A stretch of 64,000 nt of DNA from Afipia sp. Root123D2 (GTDB lineage: Bacteria; Pseudomonadota; Alphaproteobacteria; Rhizobiales; Xanthobacteraceae): positions 318,001-382,000 of the forward strand of contig NZ_LMDP01000003.1 in the NCBI RefSeq assembly GCF_001425835.1, given 5' to 3'. Positions 18,322 to 29,303 of this stretch are shown here, piece by piece. The notes beneath the pieces were generated by a model. The model was not told where the DNA came from. It searched no databases and saw only the letters and a program-made list of their open reading frames with translations. The position numbers were made by a program, and so were the translations under genes. Each line of letters begins with the position of its first letter. Position 1 is the first letter of the stretch.

Positions 18322-18325
18322 GGCG

Positions 18326-19633
18326 CTATCCCATCATGCGTTGCGGCAGCCAGATCGCGAGCAGCGGGAACGTGATCAGCAACACCAGACGGATCAGGTC
18401 GGTAACCACGAACGGCAGCACGCCGATAAACACCGTCGACATGTTGACGTCCTTAATCACGCTCTTGATCACGAACACATTCATGCCGACCGGCGGATGA
18501 ATCAGGCCAAGCTCCACCGTCATCACGATGATGACGCCGAACCAGATCGGATCGAAGCCGAGCGCGGTGACCACCGGAAACACGATCGGCACGGTCAGGA
18601 TCACCATCGCCATCGCGTCCATCAGGCAGCCGAGCACGAGATACATCATCAGGATCAGCGCCAGCACGCCGTATTTGCCGATGCCGAGGCCGGTGAGGAA
18701 TTCGGTGACGTGCTGCGGCGTCTGGGTGATGGTGAGGAAATAGCCGAAGCACAGCGCGCCGATCAGGATCGTGAACACCGCCGCCGCAGTGCGCGTCGCC
18801 TGCAGCAGCGATTGCAGGATGCCGTCCTTGGTCAGCTTGCCGCGCATCACGCCGATGATGAAGGCGCCGACCGCACCGACCGCGCCGGCCTCGGTCGGGA
18901 TGAAAAAGCCGCCGTACAACCCGCCGATCACGAACACGAACAGCGCCAGCGGCGACCACACATCCTTCAGCGCGTGCAGCCGGTCTTTCCACGGGCTTTT
19001 CGGCCCGCTCGGCAGGAAGCCGGGTTTGACGACGCCGATAATGAAGATGGTGATCATGTGCATCGCGATCGCCAGCAGGCCGGGAATGACGCCGGCGATG
19101 AACAGCTTGCCGATATCCTGCTGGGTGATGATGCCGTAGACCGCGAGCACGGTGGACGGCGGCAGCATCGCGCCGAGGGTGCCGCCGACCGCGATCACGC
19201 CGGTGGCAAACGATTGCGGATAGCCGAAGCGCCGCATCTCGGGATAGGCCACCGCCGAGAACGTCGCGGCGGTCGCAACCGACGAACCGGAGATCGCCGC
19301 GAAACCGCCGCAGGCCGCGATGGTAGCGATGCCGAGCCCGCCCTTCCAGTGGCCGACGAAGGTGTTGGCGGCGCGGAACAGTTCGCGGCTGATGCCAGAC
19401 ACCGACACGAACGCGCCCATCAGCAGGAACATCGGAATCACGCCGAAGGTGTAGTCGGTCACCGTGCGCATCACGGTCTGGCCGACCAGTTTCAGTGCCG
19501 GCTCGTAGCCGGTGAGATAACCGAAGCCGGTGATGCCGACGAGGCCCATCGCCATGCCGACCGGCACGCGCAGCAGCATCAGGGCGAACAGCGAGACAAA
19601 GCCGATGACGGCGACCGCTTCATTGCTCAGCAT
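18326..19633 (-). CDS. tarM: TRAP transporter large permease, TarM (DctM type)
   Basis: Inner-membrane protein of 435 aa with about 12 hydrophobic segments, the ion-coupled transport subunit of a TRAP system. Typical DctM stretches are LLRVPVGMAMGLVGI near the start, VIPMFLLMGAFVSVSGISRELF, GGTLGAMLPPSTVLAVYGIITQQDIGKLF and GLIHPPVGMNVFVIKSV near the end. It follows tarQ by 4 bases. Order P-Q-M and the nearby cou genes match the R. palustris TarPQM system, which takes up p-coumarate and related acids. Confidence 0.92.
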   Translation of the reverse strand: MLSNEAVAVIGFVSLFALMLLRVPVGMAMGLVGITGFGYLTGYEPALKLVGQTVMRTVTDYTFGVIPMFLLMGAFVSVSGISRELFRAANTFVGHWKGGLGIATIAACGGFAAISGSSVATAATFSAVAYPEMRRFGYPQSFATGVIAVGGTLGAMLPPSTVLAVYGIITQQDIGKLFIAGVIPGLLAIAMHMITIFIIGVVKPGFLPSGPKSPWKDRLHALKDVWSPLALFVFVIGGLYGGFFIPTEAGAVGAVGAFIIGVMRGKLTKDGILQSLLQATRTAAAVFTILIGALCFGYFLTITQTPQHVTEFLTGLGIGKYGVLALILMMYLVLGCLMDAMAMVILTVPIVFPVVTALGFDPIWFGVIIVMTVELGLIHPPVGMNVFVIKSVIKDVNMSTVFIGVLPFVVTDLIRLVLLITFPLLAIWLPQRMMG

Positions 19634-19637
19634 CGCC

Positions 19638-20210
19638 TCACTCCGCCGTCTTGATCTTCGGTTCGACCATCAATTCGGGATTGAAGATCAGCCGCCAGGT
19701 GCGGATCGCGATCAGCAGCACCGCGGAGACATCACCGATCCAGGCCACCGCGAAGAACGGCCAGTTCGGCAGCCGCAGATCGTAGGTCAGGACGTGGTCG
19801 TAGTAAGTGGTCACCACCTTGTCGAACAGCGTGTAGGTCTGCACCGTCACCACGAACAGCAGCACCAGCGTCGCGAAAATGTCGATCCAGCGCTGATACT
19901 TCGGCGTCGCGTTGGCCCACACCAGGTCGACGGTGATATGGGTGCCGCGATAGCTGGTCGCCGCGATGCCCCAGAAGATCAGGATGCCGAGCAGCAGCCG
20001 GCCGAAATCGTAGTAATCCGGAATCGAGATCGCGAAGAACTTGCGCAGGAACACCGCGATGAAGGTGTTGAGCGCGACGATGCCGACGAACGCCGCCGCA
20101 ACCCATTCGATCGAATCGATGAAACGATCCATCGGGTTGCGCTTGCGTGACGGCTCTTCCTGCGGAGCGCCGGGAACGCCGTCGCTCGAAGCTTGCGGAG
20201 TGGCGGTCAT
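19638..20210 (-). CDS. tarQ: TRAP transporter small permease, TarQ (DctQ type)
   Basis: Small membrane subunit, 190 aa, with four hydrophobic segments and a polar N terminus of about 28 residues. The DctQ-like pattern includes EWVAAAFVGIVALNTFIAVFLR, then YDFGRLLLGILIFWGIAATSYRGTHITVDL, where the GxHIxVDL loop is the family signature. The gene lies between tarP (68-base gap) and tarM (4-base gap). Confidence 0.92.
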   Translation of the reverse strand: MTATPQASSDGVPGAPQEEPSRKRNPMDRFIDSIEWVAAAFVGIVALNTFIAVFLRKFFAISIPDYYDFGRLLLGILIFWGIAATSYRGTHITVDLVWANATPKYQRWIDIFATLVLLFVVTVQTYTLFDKVVTTYYDHVLTYDLRLPNWPFFAVAWIGDVSAVLLIAIRTWRLIFNPELMVEPKIKTAE

Positions 20211-20278
20211 GGATCACCGGATTGATGAAGAAAATCGCGGCGACACGATCATCGCCGCAATTTCCGGTCAGGCTTGGC

Positions 20279-22610
<2,332 letters not shown>

Positions 22611-22619
22611 GGGCAGGCG

Positions 22620-22830
22620 CTTCCTTTCCTTCCCCTTTCCCCTCGTGGGAGAGGGTGCTGAGCGGCGCAAGCCGCACGTCATCCCTCCCCCTTGTGGGGA
22701 GGGTGGCGCATTGAGAGCGAAGCGAGCAATGCGTCGGGTGGGGGTCAAACAACAACGTCTCCCGACAAAGCACCCCCACCCCGGCTTCGCTTCGCTCAGC
22801 CGACCCTCCCCACAAGGGGGAGGGATAAGA
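22620..22830. repeat. Long inverted repeat array downstream of pobA
   Basis: A perfect 24-bp inverted pair (22681-22704 and 22803-22826, arms beginning ATCCCTCCCCC) whose arms are each palindromic. Inward homology (GCGAAGCG against CGCTTCGC) continues imperfectly, giving a 146-base stem region. A related CCTCGTGGGAGAGGG hairpin lies at 22640-22657. No gene is visible in 22611-22988; the part after 22830 looks unique. Confidence 0.85.
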
Positions 22831-22988
22831 CAACGCCTCGCCTAGCGTTCTGACAGCACACCGCAGCCCCGTTTCAAACTGCATCGCCCGGATCGTTTCA
22901 AACGCGACCGCCGCCGCGCGCACGCTACAATACCTGTCATGCGCGACGGATAGCATCGCCGACGCTTTCGTTTTCCGATGAGGACGAC

Positions 22989-23435
22989 ATGACAGCCGAA
23001 AACATTCCGCCGGGTTTCGAGCGCCATTTCCGCACGAGCCCGATGACCGATCCGTGGGAGCCGGTCTACTCGAAGACAACACCGCAGGCGGTGATCATCG
23101 GGCTGCGCCTCGCCAAGCCTCACACTAATTCGCGCGGCATCGTCCACGGCGGATTGATCACGACGCTGGCCGACAACGCGATGGGCCTGAGTTGCGCGGC
23201 GCAGATGTCCGAGCCGCAGCGGCTGGTGACGGTGAATCTCGGAATCGACTTTCTCGGCTCCGCCAACATCGGGCAATGGCTCGCGGTCGAGACCAGTTTC
23301 GTCAAGCTCGGCGGCTCGATCTGTTTCGCGCAATGCCTGGTGACGGCGGACGGCACGCCGTGCGCGCGGGCCAACGGGACCTTCAAGGTGCTGCGGCCCA
23401 AAACCGATTCCGCCGCGCCCGTCACGTCACACTGA
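22989..23435 (+). CDS. PaaI-type hotdog thioesterase
   Basis: Acyl-CoA thioesterase-like protein of 148 aa, cytoplasmic. The hotdog helix motif NSRGIVHGGLITTLADNAMG (about 42-61) is the PaaI/4HBT signature. The substrate may be an aryl- or acyl-CoA, which would fit the surrounding CoA-thioester genes, but nothing in the sequence fixes it. Its 3' end overlaps the convergent LysR gene by 14 bases. Confidence 0.88.
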   Translation: MTAENIPPGFERHFRTSPMTDPWEPVYSKTTPQAVIIGLRLAKPHTNSRGIVHGGLITTLADNAMGLSCAAQMSEPQRLVTVNLGIDFLGSANIGQWLAVETSFVKLGGSICFAQCLVTADGTPCARANGTFKVLRPKTDSAAPVTSH

Positions 23436-24321
23436 AACGCCACCGCGCCAGTTCGACCACGGTATCGACAAAGGCGCGCACCTTGGCCGACAGCAGCCGC
23501 GAGGTCGGATAGACAAGGTGAACCGGCAACGGCGGCAGTTCATAATCCGACAGCAGCACTTTCAACCGTCCGTTCGCGATCGCCTCCGCCGCCTGATAGG
23601 CCAGCACCAGCGCCACGCCGCCGCCCTGCTCGGCGTGCTGGATCGCGGCGTCGGCGCTGTTGGTGGCAAAGCGCGACTCGTGCGGAATCCGGATTTCCTC
23701 GCCGCCATCGAGAAACCGCCAGTCCGACAACGAACTGTTGCTGGTGAACTGGATCAGTTCGTGCGCGGCGAGATCGGCCGGTTTGACCGGCGTGCCGCGC
23801 CTCTCCAGATAGTCCGGCGAGGCCACCGCCAGCCGCCGCATGTCGCCGACCAGACGCGCAACCAGCGTGGAATCGGCCAACGTGCCGACGCGCACCGCGA
23901 CGTCGATGCCGTCGTCGACCAGATTGACCATGCGATCGGACAGGCGCAGTTCGCCGCTGACATCGGGATAGCGTTCGAGATAGGCGGTCATCAGCGGGCC
24001 GACATGCAGGCGGCCGAACACCACCGGCGCCGACACCACCAGACGTCCCGACGGCTGGGTGCGCTCGGCCTGCGTCGACGCTTCGGCTTCCTCGATATCC
24101 GCGAGAATCCGCCGCGCCCGCACCAGATAACGCGCACCCACATCGGTCAGGGTCACCGACCGCGTGGTCCGCTGCAGCAGCCGCGCGCCGACCTTGTCTT
24201 CGAGCGCCGCCACCATCCGCGTCACCGCCGAGGTCGACAGGCCGAGCTTGCGGGCGGCCGGGGCGAACCCCTGCAGATCGGCGACCGCGACGAACACGTT
24301 CATGGCATCGATACGATCCAT
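23422..24321 (-). CDS. LysR-family transcriptional regulator
   Basis: LysR regulator of 299 aa using the ATG at 24321 (MDRIDAMNVFVAVADLQGF), the normal opening; an upstream ATG at 24357 would add 12 atypical residues. The helix-turn-helix is at about 17-36 (FAPAARKLGLSTSAVTRMVAAL). The substrate domain follows from residue 90 (GRLVVSAPVVFGRLHVGPLM). The branch resembles the CrgA/DsdC-like 'MDRI' regulators often beside reductases. Divergent from the flavin-binding protein gene at 24467, a possible target. Confidence 0.9.
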   Translation of the reverse strand: MDRIDAMNVFVAVADLQGFAPAARKLGLSTSAVTRMVAALEDKVGARLLQRTTRSVTLTDVGARYLVRARRILADIEEAEASTQAERTQPSGRLVVSAPVVFGRLHVGPLMTAYLERYPDVSGELRLSDRMVNLVDDGIDVAVRVGTLADSTLVARLVGDMRRLAVASPDYLERRGTPVKPADLAAHELIQFTSNSSLSDWRFLDGGEEIRIPHESRFATNSADAAIQHAEQGGGVALVLAYQAAEAIANGRLKVLLSDYELPPLPVHLVYPTSRLLSAKVRAFVDTVVELARWRFSVT

Positions 24322-24466
24322 GGCACAATTCCATATTCTGCAATAATATACTGTCAATCGTAATCATTCATTCCACGCCGGAAACATCCATATTCAGGGG
24401 CACGAAAGAAGGCTCGACTCGACCTCCGCCCGTGCGGTGTGTGAGTTGCCGATTGCGAGACATCCC

Positions 24467-25093
24467 ATGTCTGATACGCCCGCCTATTCCAGTGACGTCG
24501 GCTTCACGCCGACCGTGAAAGCGATTCAGTCCCGCAAGGGTTCGCGCGAGGCCTATGCGCGAATGGAGGAGAAGGGCGGCTGGCGCACCGGGATCGACGA
24601 CGATCTTGCCGCCTTCATCGGCGAGCAGACCAGTTTCTTCCTCGCCACCGCCAGCGCGGCCGGCCAGCCTTATATCCAGCATCGCGGCGGGCCGGCGGGC
24701 TTCCTCAAGGTGCTCGACAAGACCACGCTGGCGTTCGCGGATTTCGCCGGCAACCGGCAGTTCATCACGCAGGGCAATCTCAGCGAGAATCCGAAGGCGT
24801 ATATTTTTCTGATCGACTACGTGCACCGACGCCGCGTCAAGATCTGGGGCGAGGCCAAGGTGATCGAGGACGATCCGGCGCTGGTCGCCGCATTGATGCC
24901 GCGCGGCTACAAGGCGCGGCCGGAGCAGGCGATCGTGTTCAAGGTCGCCGCCTGGGACACGAACTGCCCGCAGCATATTCCGCAGAAGCTCGACGTTGCC
25001 GATGTCGCCGCCGTGATCAACGCGCGCGACCAGCGCATTGCCGAACTCGAGGCGGAACTCGCCGAGCTGAAAAAACATCTGACGGCGGTTTAG
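24467..25093 (+). CDS. Pyridoxamine 5'-phosphate oxidase-like flavin-binding protein
   Basis: Split-barrel flavin-nucleotide-binding protein, 208 aa. The ATG at 24467 is chosen because it gives the usual MSDTPAYSSDVGFTPTVKAIQ opening; a GTG at 24437 would add ten residues. The barrel covers about residues 40-170, with SFFLATASAAGQPYIQHRGGPAGFLKVLD and ADFAGNRQFITQGNLSENPKAYIFLIDY. A charged helix ends it (RIAELEAELAELKKHL), probably a short coiled coil. Function in the cell is not known; divergence from a LysR gene suggests inducible expression. Confidence 0.85.
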   Translation: MSDTPAYSSDVGFTPTVKAIQSRKGSREAYARMEEKGGWRTGIDDDLAAFIGEQTSFFLATASAAGQPYIQHRGGPAGFLKVLDKTTLAFADFAGNRQFITQGNLSENPKAYIFLIDYVHRRRVKIWGEAKVIEDDPALVAALMPRGYKARPEQAIVFKVAAWDTNCPQHIPQKLDVADVAAVINARDQRIAELEAELAELKKHLTAV

Positions 25094-25166
25094 GCCGGCC
25101 GCTTTCGGAACCCGCGCGCGCAGCTTTGGCGTTGAAGGCCACGGCGTTTGCCGCTACCCCAGAGCG

Positions 25167-25484
25167 ATGAGCGACAGCGAGAGCCCCTGCCAGTCCTGCG
25201 GCGCCTGTTGCGCCTATTCGAGCAACTGGCCGCGCTTCACCATCGAAGACGACGCCGCGCTGGATCTGATTCCGGCGAAGCTCGTCAATGACCGGCTGTC
25301 GGGGATGCGCTGCAACGGCGACCGCTGCATGGCGCTCACCGGCGAGATCGGCGTGGCGACGGCGTGCGGGATTTATGCGATCAGGCCTGACGTCTGCCGG
25401 ACCTGCATGCCTGGCGATCCGGAATGCGCGATGGCGCGGCGACGGCACGGACTGCCGGAGTTGCAAGCCGTGGATGTTGTTTGA
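25167..25484 (+). CDS. YkgJ-type cysteine-cluster protein
   Basis: Protein of 105 aa with nine or more cysteines in the zinc/iron-chelating YkgJ pattern: CQSCGACCAY near the start, CNGDRC in the middle, then CGIYAIRPDVCRTCMPGDPEC. Such clusters bind a metal ion or Fe-S cluster; the role is unknown. The product is short and single-domain. It stands alone and is followed by a palindromic repeat. Confidence 0.85.
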   Translation: MSDSESPCQSCGACCAYSSNWPRFTIEDDAALDLIPAKLVNDRLSGMRCNGDRCMALTGEIGVATACGIYAIRPDVCRTCMPGDPECAMARRRHGLPELQAVDVV

Positions 25485-25486
25485 GC

Positions 25487-25573
25487 GTCATGGCCGGATT
25501 TATTCCGGCCATCCACGTCTTCACCATCAACCGTAACCAAAACGTGGATGGCCGGGACGAGCCCGGCCATGAC
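25487..25573. repeat. 87-base palindromic repeat, copy 4
   Basis: GTCATGGCCGG...GACGAGCCCGGCCATGAC, same family and exact length as 8487-8573. It lies between the convergent YkgJ gene and the unknown gene at 25607. Confidence 0.9.
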
Positions 25574-25606
25574 GATCTGTGTAAATCTGACAGCAAGCGT
25601 CCCGGC

Positions 25607-26020
25607 TTACGCCATCAATTGCGCGGGCTCTTCGTTGTCCTCGTCATCGTCGAGATCGTCATCGTAAGCGGCGATGGCGCTGAGCGGCTTGGTCGACAGC
25701 GTGATCGAGCGGCGGCCGCCCGATGCAGCCGGTGCCGCTGACGGCGCTTCGCGCGACATCGCGAACAGCGTCGAACCGGCGATGCCGCCCTGTTCGACCA
25801 GATCGCGTTCGGCGCAGGTGGCGGCGATGGCGAGACTCATCGAATGCAGATGGGCGCGGCGGTAGCAGTACAGCGCCAGCATCGCCCGCACGTCCCCCGA
25901 GACGGATTCCACCAGAACCGGAAGGCCGTGCTCGCTCGCCCGATAGAGGCTTCCGAGCATTTCCTCGCCGACCGGACAGGCATCGCTATCGACAGCAGAA
26001 TGGCTTGACCACATTGGCAT
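25607..26020 (-). CDS. Uncharacterised protein with acidic tail
   Basis: I do not recognise a family. The product of 137 aa has a mixed alpha-rich first half (EEMLGSLYRASEHGLPVL, AMLALYCYRRAHLHSMSLAIAATC), a Ala/Pro/Ser linker (APSAAPAASGG) and a strongly acidic end (YDDDLDDDEDNEEPAQ). No signal peptide or membrane segment. A GGGAG ribosome site suits the second ATG (26014) better than the first (26020). Codon use is like that of its neighbours, so it is likely a real gene. Confidence 0.65.
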   Translation of the reverse strand: MPMWSSHSAVDSDACPVGEEMLGSLYRASEHGLPVLVESVSGDVRAMLALYCYRRAHLHSMSLAIAATCAERDLVEQGGIAGSTLFAMSREAPSAAPAASGGRRSITLSTKPLSAIAAYDDDLDDDEDNEEPAQLMA

Positions 26021-26147
26021 AACTCCCTTTCGGGGAGGATGCGATGGAATTTCCTAACGGAGAGTTAACCACGCAGAAGAGAGCTTGCCGCTGTTCACGG
26101 GATGGTGAGAAACGCCGGAACCGGCAATTGATTCGCGCGACCGCGAA

Positions 26148-26846
26148 TCAATCACCAACGAATGTCGCGGCATCCGCGATGGGAGCGCGACTGATGCGAT
26201 AATTGTTGGCGGGATGGGACGGGTCGGCATAGCCGAACGAAATGCCGCACACCACACGGCGGTCGTCGCCCAGTTTGAAGTGCTCGCGGATGACGTCCGA
26301 GTGATGCGCCAGCGCCGCCTGCGGCACGGTCGCCACCCCCAGCGCCCTGGCCGCCAGCAGAAAGTTGCTGACATAGCCGCCGCAATCGATCGCGCCGTAA
26401 ACACCGAGCGCCTCGTCGGTCGTGATAATGGCGACGTGCGGCGCGCCGAAGAAGCGGAAATTCTCCAGCATCTGTTTGGCGTAGCCTGCCCTGTCGCCGC
26501 GCGGAATCCCGAGCGTGTTGTAGAGCAGGAAGCCGCTCTCGCGCCGCCGCTCCAGATAAACGCCGCGATACTCACGCGGAAATGGAAAGTCCGACACGTT
26601 GGGGATGCCTTCGCTCGCCGCCTTGTAGATCTCGGTGGCGAAATCCCGCGCCGCCGCGCCGCTGGCGATGATCACCTGCCAGGGCTGGCTGTTGCACCAC
26701 GACGCGGTTTTCTGCGCCGCCGTCAGAATGCGATCGATCGTTGCGCGCGGAACCGGCTCGGGCTTGAACGCCCGGCACGAATAGCGGGCGGCGAGAAGGT
26801 CTTCGAGAACGTCGATCGGCGCGACGTCGCTGGCTTGATGGGTCAT
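26148..26846 (-). CDS. Nitroreductase-family flavoprotein
   Basis: FMN-dependent oxidoreductase of 232 aa. Motifs are RYSCRAFKPEPVPRATIDRILTAA (FMN phosphate site, about 21-44), SWCNSQPWQVIIASG (about 49-63) and the GALGVATVPQAAL-like segment around 166-180 (ARALGVATVPQAA). It is the last gene of the acyl-CoA operon, 33 bases after the acyl-CoA dehydrogenase. The family reduces nitroaromatics, quinones or enoates, so a reductive step on an unsaturated intermediate is possible but unproven. Confidence 0.87.
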   Translation of the reverse strand: MTHQASDVAPIDVLEDLLAARYSCRAFKPEPVPRATIDRILTAAQKTASWCNSQPWQVIIASGAAARDFATEIYKAASEGIPNVSDFPFPREYRGVYLERRRESGFLLYNTLGIPRGDRAGYAKQMLENFRFFGAPHVAIITTDEALGVYGAIDCGGYVSNFLLAARALGVATVPQAALAHHSDVIREHFKLGDDRRVVCGISFGYADPSHPANNYRISRAPIADAATFVGD

Positions 26847-26879
26847 GGCCTCTCTTCGGATCGTTGATCCACGCGCGGC

Positions 26880-28124
26880 TCAACGGCCGCGCGTCGGAAT
26901 TTCGTTGAACGGCACGTCCTTGTCGACACGAATGTCGCCCGGCAACCCGAGCACGCGCTCGGCGATGATGTTGCGCAGGATTTCGTCGGTACCGCCGGCG
27001 ATGCGGTCGGACGGCGAGCGCAGCAGGATGGCCTGGAACTGGCCGGCCGCCGCGACGCTGTCGGCATCGGTGAGCACGCCGGCCGCGCCCTGCAGATCCA
27101 TCGCGTAGGTCGCGATGTCCTGCAGCATGGTGCCGGCCACCAGCTTGCCGATGGAATTCTCCGGCCCCGGACGATCACCGCGCGACAGCGCCGAGATCGA
27201 ACGATAGCTGGTGTATTTCAGTCCGCTCGCCCGCACCGCCCATTGGGCGAGTTTGGAGCGGACGTTCTTGTCGTCGATGGCGAGACCGTCTTCCAGCATC
27301 AGGTTGTTGCAGAAGGCGAACAGCTCGGGAAATCCGGTGGCCTGCCGGAAGCCAATCGACATGCGTTCGTTCATCAGCGTGGTCAGCGACACGTTCCAGC
27401 CGTCGTTGACCTTGCCGAGGCGCTGGGAGTCCGGAATCGTCACGTCGGTGAAATAAACCTCATTGAATTCCGACTGGCCGTTGGCCTGCTTGATCGGCTT
27501 CACCACGACGCCCGGTGCCTTCATGTCCAGCCAGAACATGGTGAGGCCCTTGTGCTTGGGCTGCGACGGATCGGTGCGGGTGATGACGATGCCGTAATCG
27601 GAGAAATGCGCGCCGGTGGTCCACACCTTCTGGCCGTTGATGACCCAGTCGTCGCCCTTCTTCTCGGCGCGGGTGCGCAGGCCGGCGACATCCGATCCAG
27701 CCGACGGCTCGGAGAACAACTGACACCAGACATGTTCGCCAGACGCGAGCTTCGGCAGAAACTTCGCCTTGTGCTCATCGCGGCCGAACGCCATCAGCGT
27801 CGGGCCGCACATGCCCTGCCCGATCAGGAATGCGCCTTCGAGCTTGCCGTAAACGCCCTCTTCCTGCTGCCAGATCACGCGTTCGATCGGTGTCGCGCCA
27901 CGGCCACCGAATTCCTTCGGCCAATGGAGACACGCCCAGCCGGCCTCGGCCTTCTTCTTCTGCCAGGCCTTGGAGACTTCGAGAATGTCGTGGTTACGCA
28001 GCCTGATGCGGCCGACCGTCGGCTGCGACAGTTCGGCGTGCAATTCCTTCGGCGCGTTGGCTTCGATCCAGGCGCGGGCCTCGGCACGGAACGCGGCTTC
28101 CTGCGGGGTGTCGTCGAAATTCAT
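26880..28124 (-). CDS. Acyl-CoA dehydrogenase, large subunit type
   Basis: FAD-dependent acyl-CoA dehydrogenase, 414 aa. The flavin/acyl signature CQLFSEPSAGSDVAGL is at 134-149, and VWTTGAHFSDYGIVITRTD follows. At the position of the classic catalytic glutamate (YEGT in medium-chain enzymes) it reads RIAGGTDEI (374-382), so that residue is glycine. This resembles the large subunits of heteromeric dehydrogenases such as PimC and steroid side-chain enzymes (established for those families). The partner is probably the next gene upstream, 18 bases away. Confidence 0.9.
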   Translation of the reverse strand: MNFDDTPQEAAFRAEARAWIEANAPKELHAELSQPTVGRIRLRNHDILEVSKAWQKKKAEAGWACLHWPKEFGGRGATPIERVIWQQEEGVYGKLEGAFLIGQGMCGPTLMAFGRDEHKAKFLPKLASGEHVWCQLFSEPSAGSDVAGLRTRAEKKGDDWVINGQKVWTTGAHFSDYGIVITRTDPSQPKHKGLTMFWLDMKAPGVVVKPIKQANGQSEFNEVYFTDVTIPDSQRLGKVNDGWNVSLTTLMNERMSIGFRQATGFPELFAFCNNLMLEDGLAIDDKNVRSKLAQWAVRASGLKYTSYRSISALSRGDRPGPENSIGKLVAGTMLQDIATYAMDLQGAAGVLTDADSVAAAGQFQAILLRSPSDRIAGGTDEILRNIIAERVLGLPGDIRVDKDVPFNEIPTRGR

Positions 28125-28142
28125 GGCGTTGGCCTTTCCGTG

Positions 28143-29273
28143 TCAGGCGACGGCGTTGCGGGCGCGCATCCGGTCGATCAACTGGTTTTCCCAGTAGGTC
28201 TGGCTTCCGAGTCCGAGCGCCAGCGCATTGGCGCGGCGATAATAGAGATGGCAGTCGAACTCCCAGGTGAAGCCCATGCCGCCGTGAACCTGGATGTTGT
28301 TCTTGGCGCAATGCTGAAACGCCTGCGTCGCGCTGATCCGCGCGGTGGCCGCCGCTTCCGGCAGTTCCGGCGCGTTGGTCGAGAGCGCCCATGCGCCGTA
28401 ATAGCAGTTCGAACGCGCCAGCGTCGCCGACACGTACATGTCGGCCAGCAGATGCTTCACCGCCTGGAACGAACCGATCTGACGGCCGAACGCGATGCGG
28501 TCGAGCGCGTAATCGCGGCCCATTTCGAGTGCGCGATCGGCGCCGCCGACCTGCTCGAACGCCAGCAGCACCGCCGCGCGGTCGAGCACGCGGGTGAGAA
28601 TGCTCCAGCCCTCAGTGGCCGGCCCGAGCGGCTCCGCCTTGCAGGCCTCGAAAACGACCTCGCTCTGGTTGTGGGATTGATCGAGATTATGCAGCGCATG
28701 ACGCTTCACACCGTCGCCGGTGAGATCGACGATGAACAGCGAGATGTCGGTTTCACGGCCGCTGTTGCCGGTGCGCGCGGCGACCACGGCGAAATCCGCG
28801 ATCGAACCGTCCGGCACCGGAGACTTCGCGCCGGTCAGCGTGCCGTTCGACACCGCCGCCTTGATCGCCTTCGGCGAAGGATTGCCCTTGCCCTCGAACA
28901 GCGCCAGCGTGCCGATCGCTTCGCCCGACGCAATCGCGGGCAGCCATTTCTTTTTCTGGGCATCGCTGCCTGCGATCATGATCGCTTCCGCCGCGAGATA
29001 GACGGTCGACGAGAACGGCACCGGCGCCAGCACGCGCCCCAGTTCCTCGGCGATCACGCACAGTTCGAGATGCCCGGCGCCGGAGCCGCCGAACTCTTCC
29101 GGAATCGCCACTCCGAGAAATCCCATCTCGGCGAGGCCTTTCCACAATTCGCGATCGTATGGCGCATGGCCCTCGAGCACCGCGCGCACCGCCTTCGGCG
29201 GGCATCGCTCGGTGAGGAAGCGCCGCGCCTGATCGCGCAACTGTTTCTGGTCGTCGGAGAAATCGAAGTTCAT
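28143..29273 (-). CDS. Acyl-CoA dehydrogenase, small subunit type
   Basis: Second acyl-CoA dehydrogenase-fold protein, 376 aa. The middle beta domain is reduced: instead of the SEPxAGSD signature it has GTLALFEGKGNPSP. The C-terminal helical domain keeps LLAFEQVGGADRALEM (E240, a possible catalytic base, as in heteromeric steroid enzymes), RIAFGRQIGSFQAVKH and VHGGMGFTWEFDCHLYYRR. The gene pairs with the large subunit at 26880 and is likely to form an alpha2-beta2 complex (inference). Confidence 0.88.
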   Translation of the reverse strand: MNFDFSDDQKQLRDQARRFLTERCPPKAVRAVLEGHAPYDRELWKGLAEMGFLGVAIPEEFGGSGAGHLELCVIAEELGRVLAPVPFSSTVYLAAEAIMIAGSDAQKKKWLPAIASGEAIGTLALFEGKGNPSPKAIKAAVSNGTLTGAKSPVPDGSIADFAVVAARTGNSGRETDISLFIVDLTGDGVKRHALHNLDQSHNQSEVVFEACKAEPLGPATEGWSILTRVLDRAAVLLAFEQVGGADRALEMGRDYALDRIAFGRQIGSFQAVKHLLADMYVSATLARSNCYYGAWALSTNAPELPEAAATARISATQAFQHCAKNNIQVHGGMGFTWEFDCHLYYRRANALALGLGSQTYWENQLIDRMRARNAVA

Positions 29274-29303
29274 GTCGGCGATCCCGCGTGTGTGAGTTGA
29301 ATC

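Noticed and set aside
27243-29300. 685-codon plus-strand frame opposite the acyl-CoA dehydrogenases
   Set aside because: Shadow of two well-supported genes; no domain seen.
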